A stretch of 22,395 bases of DNA, from positions 1 to 22,395 of the forward strand of contig JBCDBX010000026.1 in NCBI GenBank assembly GCA_039182865.1, in the 5' to 3' direction. Source of the DNA: UBA1858 sp039182865 (GTDB lineage Bacteria; Pseudomonadota; Gammaproteobacteria; UBA4575). A program made the translations under genes and the position numbers. Shown here piece after piece: positions 14,337 to 22,395 of the stretch. The first letter of the stretch is position 1. The number at the start of each line of letters is the position of its first letter. The notes under the pieces are model-generated. The model had not been told where the DNA came from. It did no database searches and saw nothing but the letters and a program-made list of their open reading frames with translations.

Positions 14337-15356
14337 TTAGATCCTGCTATTTAGAGAATTGGCAGCAAGGCTTTGACTATTACACAAGATGCGTGGACAG
14401 TAATTATGATTTCGGGGTGTTTTAGATTTCGCTTTTAGCTCATTAAGGGTTGTTAGAATTTTTTGGTTTGAACCTGACATTTTATATGCACATTTTGCTG
14501 CAGCGATAGCGGTGATCTCACAACCGAGTTGATAGGCGCTATAAGCAAAATTATTCAATGTTTTGGTTGATTGCTTGTTTAGTTTTAGGGCCTTTTGATA
14601 GGAATTGCTTGCAGCTAAAGGTTCTTTAAGTTGCATATGCGTATTGGCAAGCCCCACATAAGCTTTGAAACTATTTGGCCAGCGTTTTGTAATGGCTTTA
14701 TAGGTAAGCTGTGCAGAACGATAGTTGCCTGTTGTCTCAAGGTCTAGTGCCGCTTGCAATGCCTGTGGTTCGCTGATGCTTTCAGGTAATTCACCAGGAG
14801 GAAGAAGTACTAACGCCCATTGCTTGCTACGTTTCCAAGTGTTTTCAAATGTGTGCCAAGGGATGCGATAGTATTGGTGCTGTCCACTATGTAATAGCAA
14901 ATGATCTATATTAGGGCTGCGTCCTACAACCACAGAATAGTGCCAGACTGGATATACTTCTAGTGATAAATTTTGTAAGACAATGATTGGTCTCTCTTGA
15001 TCTATTTCCGCACTTAGAGTTTCACGGTTAAGGTTCATAGGGAATGCGGCAAATTTCATACTTCGTGCTGTCGCTTGTAATTCGGTTTGCAAACTACCAT
15101 TTACTACGGGTAGATACATCAGTTGTTCAACTTGTTTAAGTGTCAAGTCGCGACCGTAATAATCAGCCACCATGGTTAAAGATGCAGGGCCACAATAAAA
15201 CTTATCCTGTTTTATAAATGGAACATCAATAACAACATCGCCTGGCTTGATTTCAGGTTTTTTAGGAACGACATGATTGGCAATAAATATAGCGGTACAT
15301 CCTGGTAATAATAAGATAATAAAACTAAGTACCGCGATGATTCTGATCAACTTCAT
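14337..15356 (-). CDS. PA2778-type C39-like cysteine peptidase lipoprotein with TPRs
   Basis: The 339-residue protein starts with a lipoprotein signal peptide (lipobox LPGC, Cys20), so it should be anchored in the cell envelope. Residues about 43-186 form a papain-like domain of peptidase family C39: oxyanion Q50 and nucleophile C55 in PFIKQDKFYCGPASL, and the histidine H139 in WHYSVVVG. The Asp usually following in C39 is not evident; the corresponding stretch reads LLLHSG. From about 198 to 300 TPR-like helices are seen (ALQAALDLETTGNYRSAQLT; KAYVGLANTHMQLKEPLAAS). It matches the group named after PA2778 of Pseudomonas aeruginosa. The substrate is unknown. It lies 12 bp after its small partner gene in the same direction. 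Confidence 0.88.
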   Translation of the reverse strand: MKLIRIIAVLSFIILLLPGCTAIFIANHVVPKKPEIKPGDVVIDVPFIKQDKFYCGPASLTMVADYYGRDLTLKQVEQLMYLPVVNGSLQTELQATARSMKFAAFPMNLNRETLSAEIDQERPIIVLQNLSLEVYPVWHYSVVVGRSPNIDHLLLHSGQHQYYRIPWHTFENTWKRSKQWALVLLPPGELPESISEPQALQAALDLETTGNYRSAQLTYKAITKRWPNSFKAYVGLANTHMQLKEPLAASNSYQKALKLNKQSTKTLNNFAYSAYQLGCEITAIAAAKCAYKMSGSNQKILTTLNELKAKSKTPRNHNYCPRILCNSQSLAANSLNSRI

Positions 15357-15368
15357 TATTAATCTTTT

Positions 15369-15743
15369 TTAGAAAGCAGTCGTCATATCAATAACGCCAG
15401 TGAGTTCAAGTATTAAAATGACAACTCCTGAACCAATTAGGATTAGACTAAGATCGCCACCCCCTGCCGCGGGTAGTTGTTCGAATTGATTCGCCAACAG
15501 TTGCAATTCATGATCTGTGAGTTGATCTAGGCGTTGTTCAATGAGCTTGGGATCTGCGCCGTTTTCAAGTAATAATTTTTTAACTTCTTCCCGTTGAAGT
15601 GCCGTCGTAACCACTTGTTTATATTTGATATTTTGTTCGGGAGAGATGATTTGTTCTGTGGGAATCATGTCGCTTGCTGCAGTTGATGCCAGAAATAAAG
15701 CAACAATGGCTCCTAGCGCTGCATGTGTGAAATGAAATCTCAT
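15369..15743 (-). CDS. PA2779-type small membrane protein, partner of the C39-like peptidase
   Basis: This 124-residue protein has an N-terminal hydrophobic segment or signal peptide (about 7-24). A helical middle follows with REEVKKLLLENGADPKLIEQ (about 51-70) and a DQLTDHELQLLANQFEQLPA block (73-92). A Gly-rich turn (AGGGD) and a C-terminal membrane helix (about 98-118) complete it. This plan is that of the family named after PA2779 of P. aeruginosa, regularly found beside PA2778-type peptidases. A short helical precursor with a Gly-rich hinge next to a C39-like peptidase recalls a leader/peptidase pair, but C39 maturation here is only inference. GAGGG precedes the ATG. Confidence 0.82.
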   Translation of the reverse strand: MRFHFTHAALGAIVALFLASTAASDMIPTEQIISPEQNIKYKQVVTTALQREEVKKLLLENGADPKLIEQRLDQLTDHELQLLANQFEQLPAAGGGDLSLILIGSGVVILILELTGVIDMTTAF

Positions 15744-15771
15744 CGAACCCTCGAGAAATGAAAACTCGATA

Positions 15772-15800
15772 ATTCTTGTTCTTTTAGATACTTACGTCAA
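15772..15800 (-). promoter_or_regulatory. Possible promoter of the PA2779/PA2778-type pair
   Basis: On the minus strand TTGACG (15800-15795, five of six -35 matches) and AAGAAT (15777-15772, four of six -10 matches) are 17 bp apart. They lie in the 80-bp gap between fbpC and the PA2779-type gene, with a start near 15765. The -35 lies within a small dyad, ATACTT/AAGTAT (15788-15804). This dyad has no leftward T-run and so does not terminate fbpC. Confidence 0.4.
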
Positions 15801-15823
15801 GTATTTTATTAAATTTCTTCGAA

Positions 15824-16879
15824 TTAGTGCCTAAATAAAACTAAATGTTCTAAGTTTAGGCTAATCCTAAGCGGTTGACCTACCTCATGGTCATGGTGGC
15901 TCGGGGCAAAACATAAGACTTTATGTTGATTAGGTAGGAGCAAGGTATATAAGTATTCTGCTCCCATGAATCTTTTAGTTTCGACGATTGCGTTCACTGA
16001 ACTGGTATCGTCAGGAAGAATATCATCTGGGCGCACGAGCAAATCCACTTCCTCACCTGTTTCAAAATTTGGATCAATATCTCCTTTCATTTCCCCGAAT
16101 ACAGTTTCAATTGAGCTGCTACTGGTTACTTTTGCAGGAATAAAATTCCCAAGCCCGACAAAGTCTGCGACAAATCTTGAAATAGGTTGATGGTATATAT
16201 TGTAAGGTGTGTCGAACTGTAAAATAATTCCTTCGTGCATTACCCCGATCCAATCTGCAACAGCAAATGCTTCTTGCTGGTCATGTGTGACCATCACAGC
16301 CGTCATCATTTCGTGTTTTAAGATATCGCGTACCTGGGTTGAGAGTTGCTCACGTAAATCCGGATCTAAACTGGAAAACGGTTCATCAAGTAATAATATT
16401 GCAGGTTTCGGTGCTAGTGCGCGCGCTAAGGCAACACGTTGTTGTTGTCCTCCAGATAGTTCATGCGGGTATTTTGAAAATTGTTCAGAAGTAATTTCGA
16501 CTAAATTTAGTACATAATTAACACGTTCTTGAATTGGTTGCTTTGCTTGTTTACGAATGCCGTAGGCAACGTTCTCGAACACACATAAATGTGGGAATAA
16601 AGCTAAGTCTTGAAACATCATTCCAATTTGTCGATGTTCTGGAGGAACAGTATTCTGCGCGGTGCTAATAATCTTGTCATTGACTTCAATGCTGCCGTGA
16701 TCAATAGAGTGCAGTCCAGCAATCGAACGTAGCAAAGTTGTTTTACCACAGCCACTTGGACCAAGTAAGCAGACAATATCGCGTGCATTTACATTCAGAT
16801 GTATATTTTCAAGGATGGATATGCCCTGATGGGAGGCGGATACATCGTCAATGATGACTAAGGGTTTATTGCTGGGCAT
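15824..16879 (-). CDS. fbpC: Ferric-iron ABC transporter ATP-binding protein
   Basis: This 351-residue ATPase powers the Fbp-type Fe(III) importer at the inner membrane. All ABC motifs are present: Walker A GPSGCGKTT (40-48), Q-loop Q90 in MMFQDLALFPHL, signature LSGGQQQR (141-148), Walker B ILLLDEP (161-167) with D-loop SSLD, and the switch histidine H199 in MVTHDQ. A C-terminal TOBE-like region (about 240-350) includes LLVRPDDILPDD, typical of FbpC/AfuC. The ATG at 16879 overlaps the end of fbpB by 14 bp, indicating translational coupling. It is the last gene of the fbpA-fbpB-fbpC operon. Confidence 0.95.
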   Translation of the reverse strand: MPSNKPLVIIDDVSASHQGISILENIHLNVNARDIVCLLGPSGCGKTTLLRSIAGLHSIDHGSIEVNDKIISTAQNTVPPEHRQIGMMFQDLALFPHLCVFENVAYGIRKQAKQPIQERVNYVLNLVEITSEQFSKYPHELSGGQQQRVALARALAPKPAILLLDEPFSSLDPDLREQLSTQVRDILKHEMMTAVMVTHDQQEAFAVADWIGVMHEGIILQFDTPYNIYHQPISRFVADFVGLGNFIPAKVTSSSSIETVFGEMKGDIDPNFETGEEVDLLVRPDDILPDDTSSVNAIVETKRFMGAEYLYTLLLPNQHKVLCFAPSHHDHEVGQPLRISLNLEHLVLFRH

Positions 16880-18539
16880 TAGACTTTGCAGATATGTTGA
16901 GTAAGATAACTGGAATTAATCCTGTTAGCACAATTGCAAGAGCGGCTGTGGAAGCATCTGCTAATCGCTCGTCAGATGCAAGTTCATATGCACGCACCGC
17001 CAAGGTATTAAAATTAAATGGACGCATAATGAAAGTAGCTGGAAGTTCTTTCATAACCTCTACGAAGACAAGCAAGGCCGCGGTATATAAACCACTGCGA
17101 ATAAGTGGCAGATGTATGCTTCTCAGTGTAGTGAACACACTGCTACCTAACATACGTGAGGCATCATCTACTGAGTGATTTATGGTTGTTAAACTTGCGC
17201 CAATTGTTTGTAGACCCAAAGAAAGAAAACGCACAGTATGAGCAAAAACCAGTGCGAGTATCGTACCGGTAAATATCAAACCTAAATCTATTCCAAAGTT
17301 AATACCGAAAAGGTCAATTATCCAATTATCGACGTTTGCAAAAATGATTAATGTGCCAACGGCAATCACTATTCCAGGCACTGCATAACCTATTGCACAA
17401 AAATCGACTAAATTCTTTAGAGCTTTATTTTGAGATGCGCGTTTTCCATAGGCTAAGATGGTTGCGATTGTTATCACAACTAATGCTGTGCAAGCCGCCA
17501 AGTAAAAACTATTGAATGCAAGTTTCCAAAAGTCCTGATCAATCATTTTGCTCGCTGTAAGAAATGCCCATTCTGATAACTGAACCACAGGCAAAACAAA
17601 ACCAAGCAAAGGAGGGATTGAACAAGCAATGATGGCTAAGATAGTTTTCTTGCCTGTTAAGGTAATAGTATGGTTTTTGAGATTTGAGATTGCAGGATTA
17701 TGATAGCGCATGCGTCTGCGGGAATACTGTTCAAAAATAAACAGGGCAAAAACAGTCAGCATTAAAATGCTCGATAATTGTGCCGCGGTTTGTGGCTCGC
17801 CAAAACCAAACCAAGTACGAATTATGCCTATTGTAAAGGTGTCCACACCAAAGTATTGAACTGTTCCGTAGTCAGCAAGTGTCTCCATCAGAGCAAGCAT
17901 AACGCCGGCGACAATTGCTGGGCGCGCCAATGGAATTATGACAGTAACAAATCTTTCAAAACTATTTGCGCCTAACAAACGTGCAGCATCAATAATTGAA
18001 GATGATTGGACGATTAGGGTTGAGCGTGTCAGCAAAAACACATAGGGATAAAGCACAAAAGATAGCATCGCAATAGCGCCACCAAGCGAACGAATTTCAG
18101 GAAACCAATAATCTCCATGCTCCCAGCCAAATGACTCACGTAGATAAGTTTGAATTGGACCGGCAAAATCAAGCAAGCCTGTATAAGTATAAGCAATGAT
18201 ATAAGCGGGCATTGCTAGTGGAAGCAGCAGTAAAAACTCTAGTAATCGTTTGCCTGGAAAAGAATACAGTGCGCATAGCCAGGCTGTCGGAACACCAATG
18301 ATGAAGGTTCCAATCGCAACGCCTAGAGCTAATAGAAATGAATTTTTAATGTATCCCCACAAAACATAGTCAACTAAATGTTGCCAGGTCTCAGTCTGAG
18401 GATGCAGATTAAACTGTAAAACAATCAACAAAGGGGATACGAATAATAAAGCAATCCCAAAAATAGCTAACGGCCAACCTAATATCGGTTGGCCGTTAAA
18501 TTGAGGTATTGTTTTTGATGTGATCGAATTCGAAGGCAT
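16866..18539 (-). CDS. fbpB: Ferric-iron ABC transporter permease (fused two-domain)
   Basis: This inner-membrane permease of about 557 residues forms the channel of the Fe(III) importer. It has two fused homologous halves, each with about six membrane segments. Each half holds an EAA-type loop that contacts the ATPase: DAARLLGANSFERFVTVIIP in the first half and DDASRMLGSSVFTTLRSIHL in the second. That doubled arrangement and length are typical of FbpB/AfuB/SfuB. The frame can be extended to a TTG at 18548, but the ATG three codons later (18539) is chosen; neither has a strong Shine-Dalgarno site. It follows fbpA by 26 bp. Confidence 0.94.
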   Translation of the reverse strand: MPSNSITSKTIPQFNGQPILGWPLAIFGIALLFVSPLLIVLQFNLHPQTETWQHLVDYVLWGYIKNSFLLALGVAIGTFIIGVPTAWLCALYSFPGKRLLEFLLLLPLAMPAYIIAYTYTGLLDFAGPIQTYLRESFGWEHGDYWFPEIRSLGGAIAMLSFVLYPYVFLLTRSTLIVQSSSIIDAARLLGANSFERFVTVIIPLARPAIVAGVMLALMETLADYGTVQYFGVDTFTIGIIRTWFGFGEPQTAAQLSSILMLTVFALFIFEQYSRRRMRYHNPAISNLKNHTITLTGKKTILAIIACSIPPLLGFVLPVVQLSEWAFLTASKMIDQDFWKLAFNSFYLAACTALVVITIATILAYGKRASQNKALKNLVDFCAIGYAVPGIVIAVGTLIIFANVDNWIIDLFGINFGIDLGLIFTGTILALVFAHTVRFLSLGLQTIGASLTTINHSVDDASRMLGSSVFTTLRSIHLPLIRSGLYTAALLVFVEVMKELPATFIMRPFNFNTLAVRAYELASDERLADASTAALAIVLTGLIPVILLNISAKSNAQQ

Positions 18540-18565
18540 ACAAGCCAAAGTTTATCTCAAGATCA

Positions 18566-19594
18566 TTATCGCCATCCAGCACGATCCATCACTTGCACCG
18601 CTTCGCCATTCAAAATTCCCAGTTGGTCCAAATTGATTGTGTCCGCTGTGAATTCTCCCCACGATGTTAAAATATCATTGATAGGTATATTAGATCGCAC
18701 GGGATATTCGAAATTAACATTAGCATACCAAGCCTGCGATTCATCTGAGTATAGATATTCAATTAGCTTGATAGCCAAGCCAGGATTTTTAGCATGTTTG
18801 GTGACACCAATGCCGCTGACATTAACATGCGCTCCATCAGCATGAGGTGGTTTTTGATTTGGCCAAAAAACTTTAACTTTACTCGCAGCAGTTTGTTCTT
18901 CTTTTGTTCCTGTCAGCATTTGTCCCAAGTAGTAAGTGTTCACTATTCCAAGTTCGCATTGACCTGCAGCGACTGCTTTAATTTGGTCGCGATCTCCACC
19001 TTGAGGTTTGCGCGCAAAAGTTTTGATAAATTCATTAGCCCATACTTGAGTATTGTCTATTCCATGATGTGCAATGAGTGATGCCACCAGTGATTGGTTA
19101 TAAATATTGTTTGAAGAACGGATACAAATTTTGTTTTCCCATTCGGGAGATGCAAGTGATTCATAGCTGCTTAGCTTTGATGGGTCTACTTTGTTGGGAT
19201 CATAAACAAACATGCGTACACGCATAGAGAGGCCAAACCAATAACCTTCTGGATCCTGATACTGTGGAGGCGCATATTCTGAAAATATCTTGGGGTCTAA
19301 TGCTTGAAATAACCCTGCTTTTTTTGCCCGATATAAACGACCCGCATCGACTGTAATTAAAACATCTGCGGGGGAGTTTTTGCCTTCACTAAGGAGACGT
19401 TGGATGAGTGCATCTGCTTTGCTTGTGACCAGATTAACCGTAACATTGTTTTGTTCAGCAAACTGATCAAGTAGCGGTTTGATAAGTGCTTCTTTTCGCG
19501 CTGAATATACATTTAATTCATCCTGAGCTAATAGAGGTTGTGCGAATAGTGCGAAAATAATTGTGTAAAGTATTGAATTTGAAGCAAATTTCAT
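18566..19594 (-). CDS. fbpA: Ferric-iron periplasmic binding protein
   Basis: FbpA carries Fe(III) through the periplasm to the FbpBC importer. The 342-residue precursor has a Sec signal peptide with likely cleavage after A23 (PLLA-QDEL). The mature start ELNVYSARKEALIKPLLDQF is characteristic of the family. The iron-binding tyrosine pair is Y221-Y222 in NTYYLGQM, with Y30 (NVYSAR) in the N-lobe. The C-terminus EAVQVMDRAGWR is also typical of FbpA/IdiA. An AAGGA site precedes the ATG. A Fur-type box lies 59-77 bp upstream, consistent with derepression in iron shortage. It is the first gene of the fbpABC operon. Confidence 0.96.
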   Translation of the reverse strand: MKFASNSILYTIIFALFAQPLLAQDELNVYSARKEALIKPLLDQFAEQNNVTVNLVTSKADALIQRLLSEGKNSPADVLITVDAGRLYRAKKAGLFQALDPKIFSEYAPPQYQDPEGYWFGLSMRVRMFVYDPNKVDPSKLSSYESLASPEWENKICIRSSNNIYNQSLVASLIAHHGIDNTQVWANEFIKTFARKPQGGDRDQIKAVAAGQCELGIVNTYYLGQMLTGTKEEQTAASKVKVFWPNQKPPHADGAHVNVSGIGVTKHAKNPGLAIKLIEYLYSDESQAWYANVNFEYPVRSNIPINDILTSWGEFTADTINLDQLGILNGEAVQVMDRAGWR

Positions 19595-19641
19595 CTTTTA
19601 TAGTCCTTTTTTCATATATTCTATGAGATGAATGTTACAAA

Positions 19642-19670
19642 ATAATAACAAAAATGAGACCCATTCTCAT
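19642..19670 (-). promoter_or_regulatory. Possible promoter of fbpABC
   Basis: On the minus strand ATGAGA (19670-19665, four of six -35 matches) and TATTAT (19647-19642, five of six -10 matches) are 17 bp apart, giving a leader of about 40 bases before the fbpA ATG. The Fur-type box at 19653-19671 covers the -35 and most of the spacer, which would let bound repressor block polymerase. A second -10-like TAGAAT lies at 19623-19618 but would leave almost no leader. Confidence 0.4.
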
Positions 19671-19671
19671 T
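19653..19671. promoter_or_regulatory. Fur box between fbpA and glnE
   Basis: The 19-mer AATGAGACCCATTCTCATT matches the proteobacterial Fur box AATGAGAATnATTCTCATT at all but two defined positions (CC for AT in the left half). Perfect 8-bp arms AAATGAGA (19652-19659) and TCTCATTT (19665-19672) flank five central bases. It lies 59 bp upstream of fbpA and 25 bp upstream of the glnE ATG. Iron-loaded Fur bound here should repress fbpABC; an effect on glnE is possible but unproven. Confidence 0.75.
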
Positions 19672-19696
19672 TGCTTTAAGAGAAATTGTATTCATC

Positions 19697-22395
19697 ATGT
19701 CATTCGCTATAGAACAAATTCCTATCTCGTCTGCGACGCAAAGACGATGGAAAACTTTTGAGCTAGCTAACAACTTGCCCGAGGAGGTTCTTGGTCACCA
19801 AGATCTTATTATTGCGTTATGGGAGCAGAGTTATTTTGCCGAGCGTGTCTGTCACCTCTATCCCAACTTGGTCAATGAGCTAGTTTCTATATCAGCAGAG
19901 TCAAAATTTGATCTTCAAAGTGAGCTGGAAACAGTAGCACTTAAGGCCAAGCATGAGGATGAATTCAAGCAACAACTTAGAGCATTTCGTAATAAGCACT
20001 TATTATTTATTTGCTGGAAGGACCTAATACTTCAGGCTGATGTTTATCAGGTATTAAAAGAGCTTAGTGCGGTGGCAGATGCATGCTTGATAACAGCTGA
20101 AACTTGGTATCGAGACATATTAATAGAAAGATATGGTGAACCTATCACAGCTAGTGGTGAGGTTGCACATTTAGTTGTTGTTGCCTTGGGAAAGTTAGGC
20201 GGAAACGAACTAAATTTTTCGTCCGATATCGACATCATGTTTTGTTTTTCTGGATCTGGAAATACGACTGGTGATCGAGCTATATCAAACCAAGAATTTT
20301 TCTTGCAATTAGCCCAACGAATAATCAAATCTTTATCAGAAATTACAGCATATGGATTTGTTTATAGGGTGGATTGTCGTTTGCGCCCATTTGGTGAGTC
20401 TGGGCCTTTAGTAGTTAATTTTAACCACCTTGAAGACTATCTTCATTTACATGGACGCGAATGGGAGCGTTATGCCTATATAAAAGCTCGAGTGATAGTA
20501 GGCACACAGGACGACCATAAGAGTTTCAGTAAAATTGTTTCTAGCTTTGTCTATAGACGATATGTCGATTTTGGTGTGATTCATACTTTGCGCGAAATGA
20601 AAGATTTGATTGCACAACAAGAATTAGTTAAAGGCAATACAGATAACATCAAATTAGGTTTGGGAGGTATACGGGAAATTGAATTTATCATTCAATTTTT
20701 TCAATTAGTCCATGGAGGCATTTATTCAAGTCTGCAAACTCATAGCTTGGTTGATGCATATAAAGAAGCAGCTTTGTCTGGTTGTCTGAGTCCGCAAGAA
20801 GTCAAGAAGTTGCTAAATGCTTATGAATTTCATCGACGTGTTGAAAATCGTATACAAATGCGTAATGACGAGCAAACTCATACTATTCCAGATGAAAAAG
20901 GTGGTTTGAAGTTATTGGCAGTCTCAATGGGATTTATGGACGCCACAGAATTTAAAGAAAAACTGCAGTCACATTTAAATAATGTCGAACAACTTTTTTC
21001 ACAAATTCGTAGTGATCACAAAAAAGAAGTCTCTAAGCAAAGTATTTATGATGAGTGCTGGAAGAAATTAATTGCCCTAAACAGTGATGAAGAATTTGAT
21101 TCTTCTTCGATAAGTGAAATTAATGATGCGCGGCATATATGCGAAAAGCTTAAGCAGTTAGTCGATAGTCCTGCTTTTCGTGCACAAGATGAAGTAAGTC
21201 GCCAACGTTTAAAATCATTTATGCCAGTATTTTTGTCACATTTGGAGCATAGTGATTCACCAGGATTAGTCATTGATCGTTTGAGTTTGTTGTTACAAAA
21301 CATTCTGCGCCGATCAGCCTACTTGGTTTTATTATATGAGAATCAAGATGTGCTAAAGCAACTTATAACGGTCACGTCTTGTAGTCCATGGATAGCAAGT
21401 CATATTACCTCATCTCCATTGCTTATGGATGACTTGGTTGCTACAGCAGAAGAAGAATTTGAATTAACAAAAGAGCAAATCTGGCAGCAGTTTGAGAATG
21501 AAGTCTTGACGCATTCGGATTTGGAGTATGAAGCGATTTTAGAGCGTGTTCGATTTTTCAAACATGCATATGAGCTACATGTGGCATGTGCAGATGTGCA
21601 AAATAAACTACCTATTATGAAAGTCAGCGATCAATTAACATGGATTGCAGAAGTTATTGTTGACGGCTGTGTAAAGTATTTAGAGAAAAGATTTGATCCA
21701 GAGATGACGGGCAACCTTGCTGTTATCGCATTTGGCAAATTAGGCGGGATTGAGTTGAGTTATGGGTCAGATTTAGACTTGGTTTATATTTCTAAAAATC
21801 CTAAAGAAACCTCTTATCCCCAAGATGCCAAGATACCTTATGTGGTGAAAATCACTAAATTTGCACAAAAACTTACACAAATGCTGACGTTGCAAACAGT
21901 CAGTGGCCAGCTTTATGAGGTTGATACGCGCCTGCGACCCGATGGGGTGTCTGGTGCCATAGTGCCTCCTTTTAATTTCGTTGAAAACTACTATGAAACT
22001 AGGTGTTGGACTTGGGAATTGCAAGCGTTAGTGCGCACTCGTTGTATTGCTGGCTCGTCCGAAGTTATACACAAGTTCAATCAAATGAGAGAGAAAATTA
22101 TATGCAAGCCACGCGATGAAAAGGAACTAGCGCTTGAGGTTTCTGAGATGAGAGCTAAGATGCTGGAGACCAAGCGTAGTAAATCTAAGGATATATTTCA
22201 TCTTAAAAATGATCAGGGAGGTATCACCGACATCGAATTTATGGTGCAATACGCGGTTCTCGCAAATGCGTGCAAAGACAATGCATTATGCGAATACTCA
22301 GATAATGTACGTTTGCTAGAGCGTCTAGCGTATGGTGGGTTTTTACCAATTAAAATGGCGGCAGAAATAACCGATATCTACTGTCAGTTTCGAAA
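19697..22395 (+). CDS. glnE: Glutamine synthetase adenylyltransferase/adenylyl-removing enzyme, 3' end missing
   Basis: GlnE attaches AMP to glutamine synthetase or removes it, according to nitrogen status signalled by PII. 899 codons are in the window and the frame is open to the edge, so about the last 50 residues are missing if the family length (946 in E. coli) holds. Both nucleotidyltransferase domains show their Asp pairs. The adenylyl-removing half has LGKLGGNELNFSSDIDIMF with D177 and D179, and the adenylylating half has FGKLGGIELSYGSDLDLVY with D692 and D694. RVDCRLRPFG and VDTRLRPDG follow the two sites, as is normal. The ATG at 19697 gives a normal N-terminus, but no strong Shine-Dalgarno site is seen; GAGA is the best. 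It is divergent from fbpABC with 102 bp between them. Confidence 0.96.
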   Translation, partial: MSFAIEQIPISSATQRRWKTFELANNLPEEVLGHQDLIIALWEQSYFAERVCHLYPNLVNELVSISAESKFDLQSELETVALKAKHEDEFKQQLRAFRNKHLLFICWKDLILQADVYQVLKELSAVADACLITAETWYRDILIERYGEPITASGEVAHLVVVALGKLGGNELNFSSDIDIMFCFSGSGNTTGDRAISNQEFFLQLAQRIIKSLSEITAYGFVYRVDCRLRPFGESGPLVVNFNHLEDYLHLHGREWERYAYIKARVIVGTQDDHKSFSKIVSSFVYRRYVDFGVIHTLREMKDLIAQQELVKGNTDNIKLGLGGIREIEFIIQFFQLVHGGIYSSLQTHSLVDAYKEAALSGCLSPQEVKKLLNAYEFHRRVENRIQMRNDEQTHTIPDEKGGLKLLAVSMGFMDATEFKEKLQSHLNNVEQLFSQIRSDHKKEVSKQSIYDECWKKLIALNSDEEFDSSSISEINDARHICEKLKQLVDSPAFRAQDEVSRQRLKSFMPVFLSHLEHSDSPGLVIDRLSLLLQNILRRSAYLVLLYENQDVLKQLITVTSCSPWIASHITSSPLLMDDLVATAEEEFELTKEQIWQQFENEVLTHSDLEYEAILERVRFFKHAYELHVACADVQNKLPIMKVSDQLTWIAEVIVDGCVKYLEKRFDPEMTGNLAVIAFGKLGGIELSYGSDLDLVYISKNPKETSYPQDAKIPYVVKITKFAQKLTQMLTLQTVSGQLYEVDTRLRPDGVSGAIVPPFNFVENYYETRCWTWELQALVRTRCIAGSSEVIHKFNQMREKIICKPRDEKELALEVSEMRAKMLETKRSKSKDIFHLKNDQGGITDIEFMVQYAVLANACKDNALCEYSDNVRLLERLAYGGFLPIKMAAEITDIYCQFR

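Noticed and set aside
16894..17178. Rightward frames inside fbpB, fbpC, fbpA and glnE
   Set aside because: They are antisense shadows of well-supported genes and show no protein-family features of their own.
1..22395. tRNA/rRNA genes, CRISPR arrays, insertion sequences, prophage or conjugation genes
   Set aside because: I looked for cloverleaf arms, direct repeat-spacer patterns, transposase motifs and flanking inverted repeats and saw none. Gene content is ordinary chromosomal housekeeping plus metal and redox functions.

Overview
The window reads as a piece of chromosome from a fairly AT-rich gammaproteobacterium. The evidence is the dapA-bamC pair (BamC is the lipoprotein of the gamma/betaproteobacterial outer-membrane assembly complex), an xseB-ispA-dxs operon, glnE, bacterial-type ProRS with its editing domain, and strong Shine-Dalgarno sites. 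Genus cannot be fixed from sequence reading alone; a marine sulfur-oxidiser or methylotroph-like lineage is possible but unproven. I saw no tRNA, rRNA, CRISPR array, insertion sequence or phage gene.

Layout. (1) 1-134: 5' end of a leftward ABC-transporter binding-protein gene, followed by a 330-bp gene-free gap. (2) 465-2737, leftward: proS preceded by a small exported DUF4124 protein. (3) 2980-7037, rightward: a LysR regulator, a PerM/AI-2E family membrane protein, dapA and bamC, closed by a bidirectional terminator at 7056-7088. (4) 7106-11028, leftward: xseB-ispA-dxs-folE2 (exonuclease VII small subunit, two isoprenoid-precursor enzymes, metal-flexible GTP cyclohydrolase). (5) 11195-13610, rightward: a rubrerythrin without rubredoxin domain, a GlpC/HdrD-like two-cluster Fe-S protein, and DUF3501. 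(6) 13624-15743, leftward: inorganic pyrophosphatase, then a lipoprotein C39-like cysteine peptidase with TPRs (PA2778 type) and its small PA2779-type partner. (7) 15824-19594, leftward: fbpABC ferric-iron importer under a Fur-type box. (8) 19697-end, rightward: glnE, cut by the window edge.

The most interesting part is region 5. The rubrerythrin promoter carries two 7-1-7 inverted repeats of PerR/Fur type: one inside the -35/-10 spacer and one, a perfect 21-bp palindrome, at the expected transcription start. A strong hairpin separates the rubrerythrin from the Fe-S protein gene. This suggests a peroxide- or metal-controlled operon in which the Fe-S protein and DUF3501 serve a peroxide-reducing diiron protein that lacks its usual built-in electron-transfer domain. 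The divergent xseB promoter overlaps this promoter at its -35 element. With a Fur-box-controlled iron importer and a metal-flexible FolE2, much of the window has a metal and oxidative-stress flavour.

Residue positions and repeats were counted by hand from the given sequence. Family assignments rest on recognised motifs, not on database searches.
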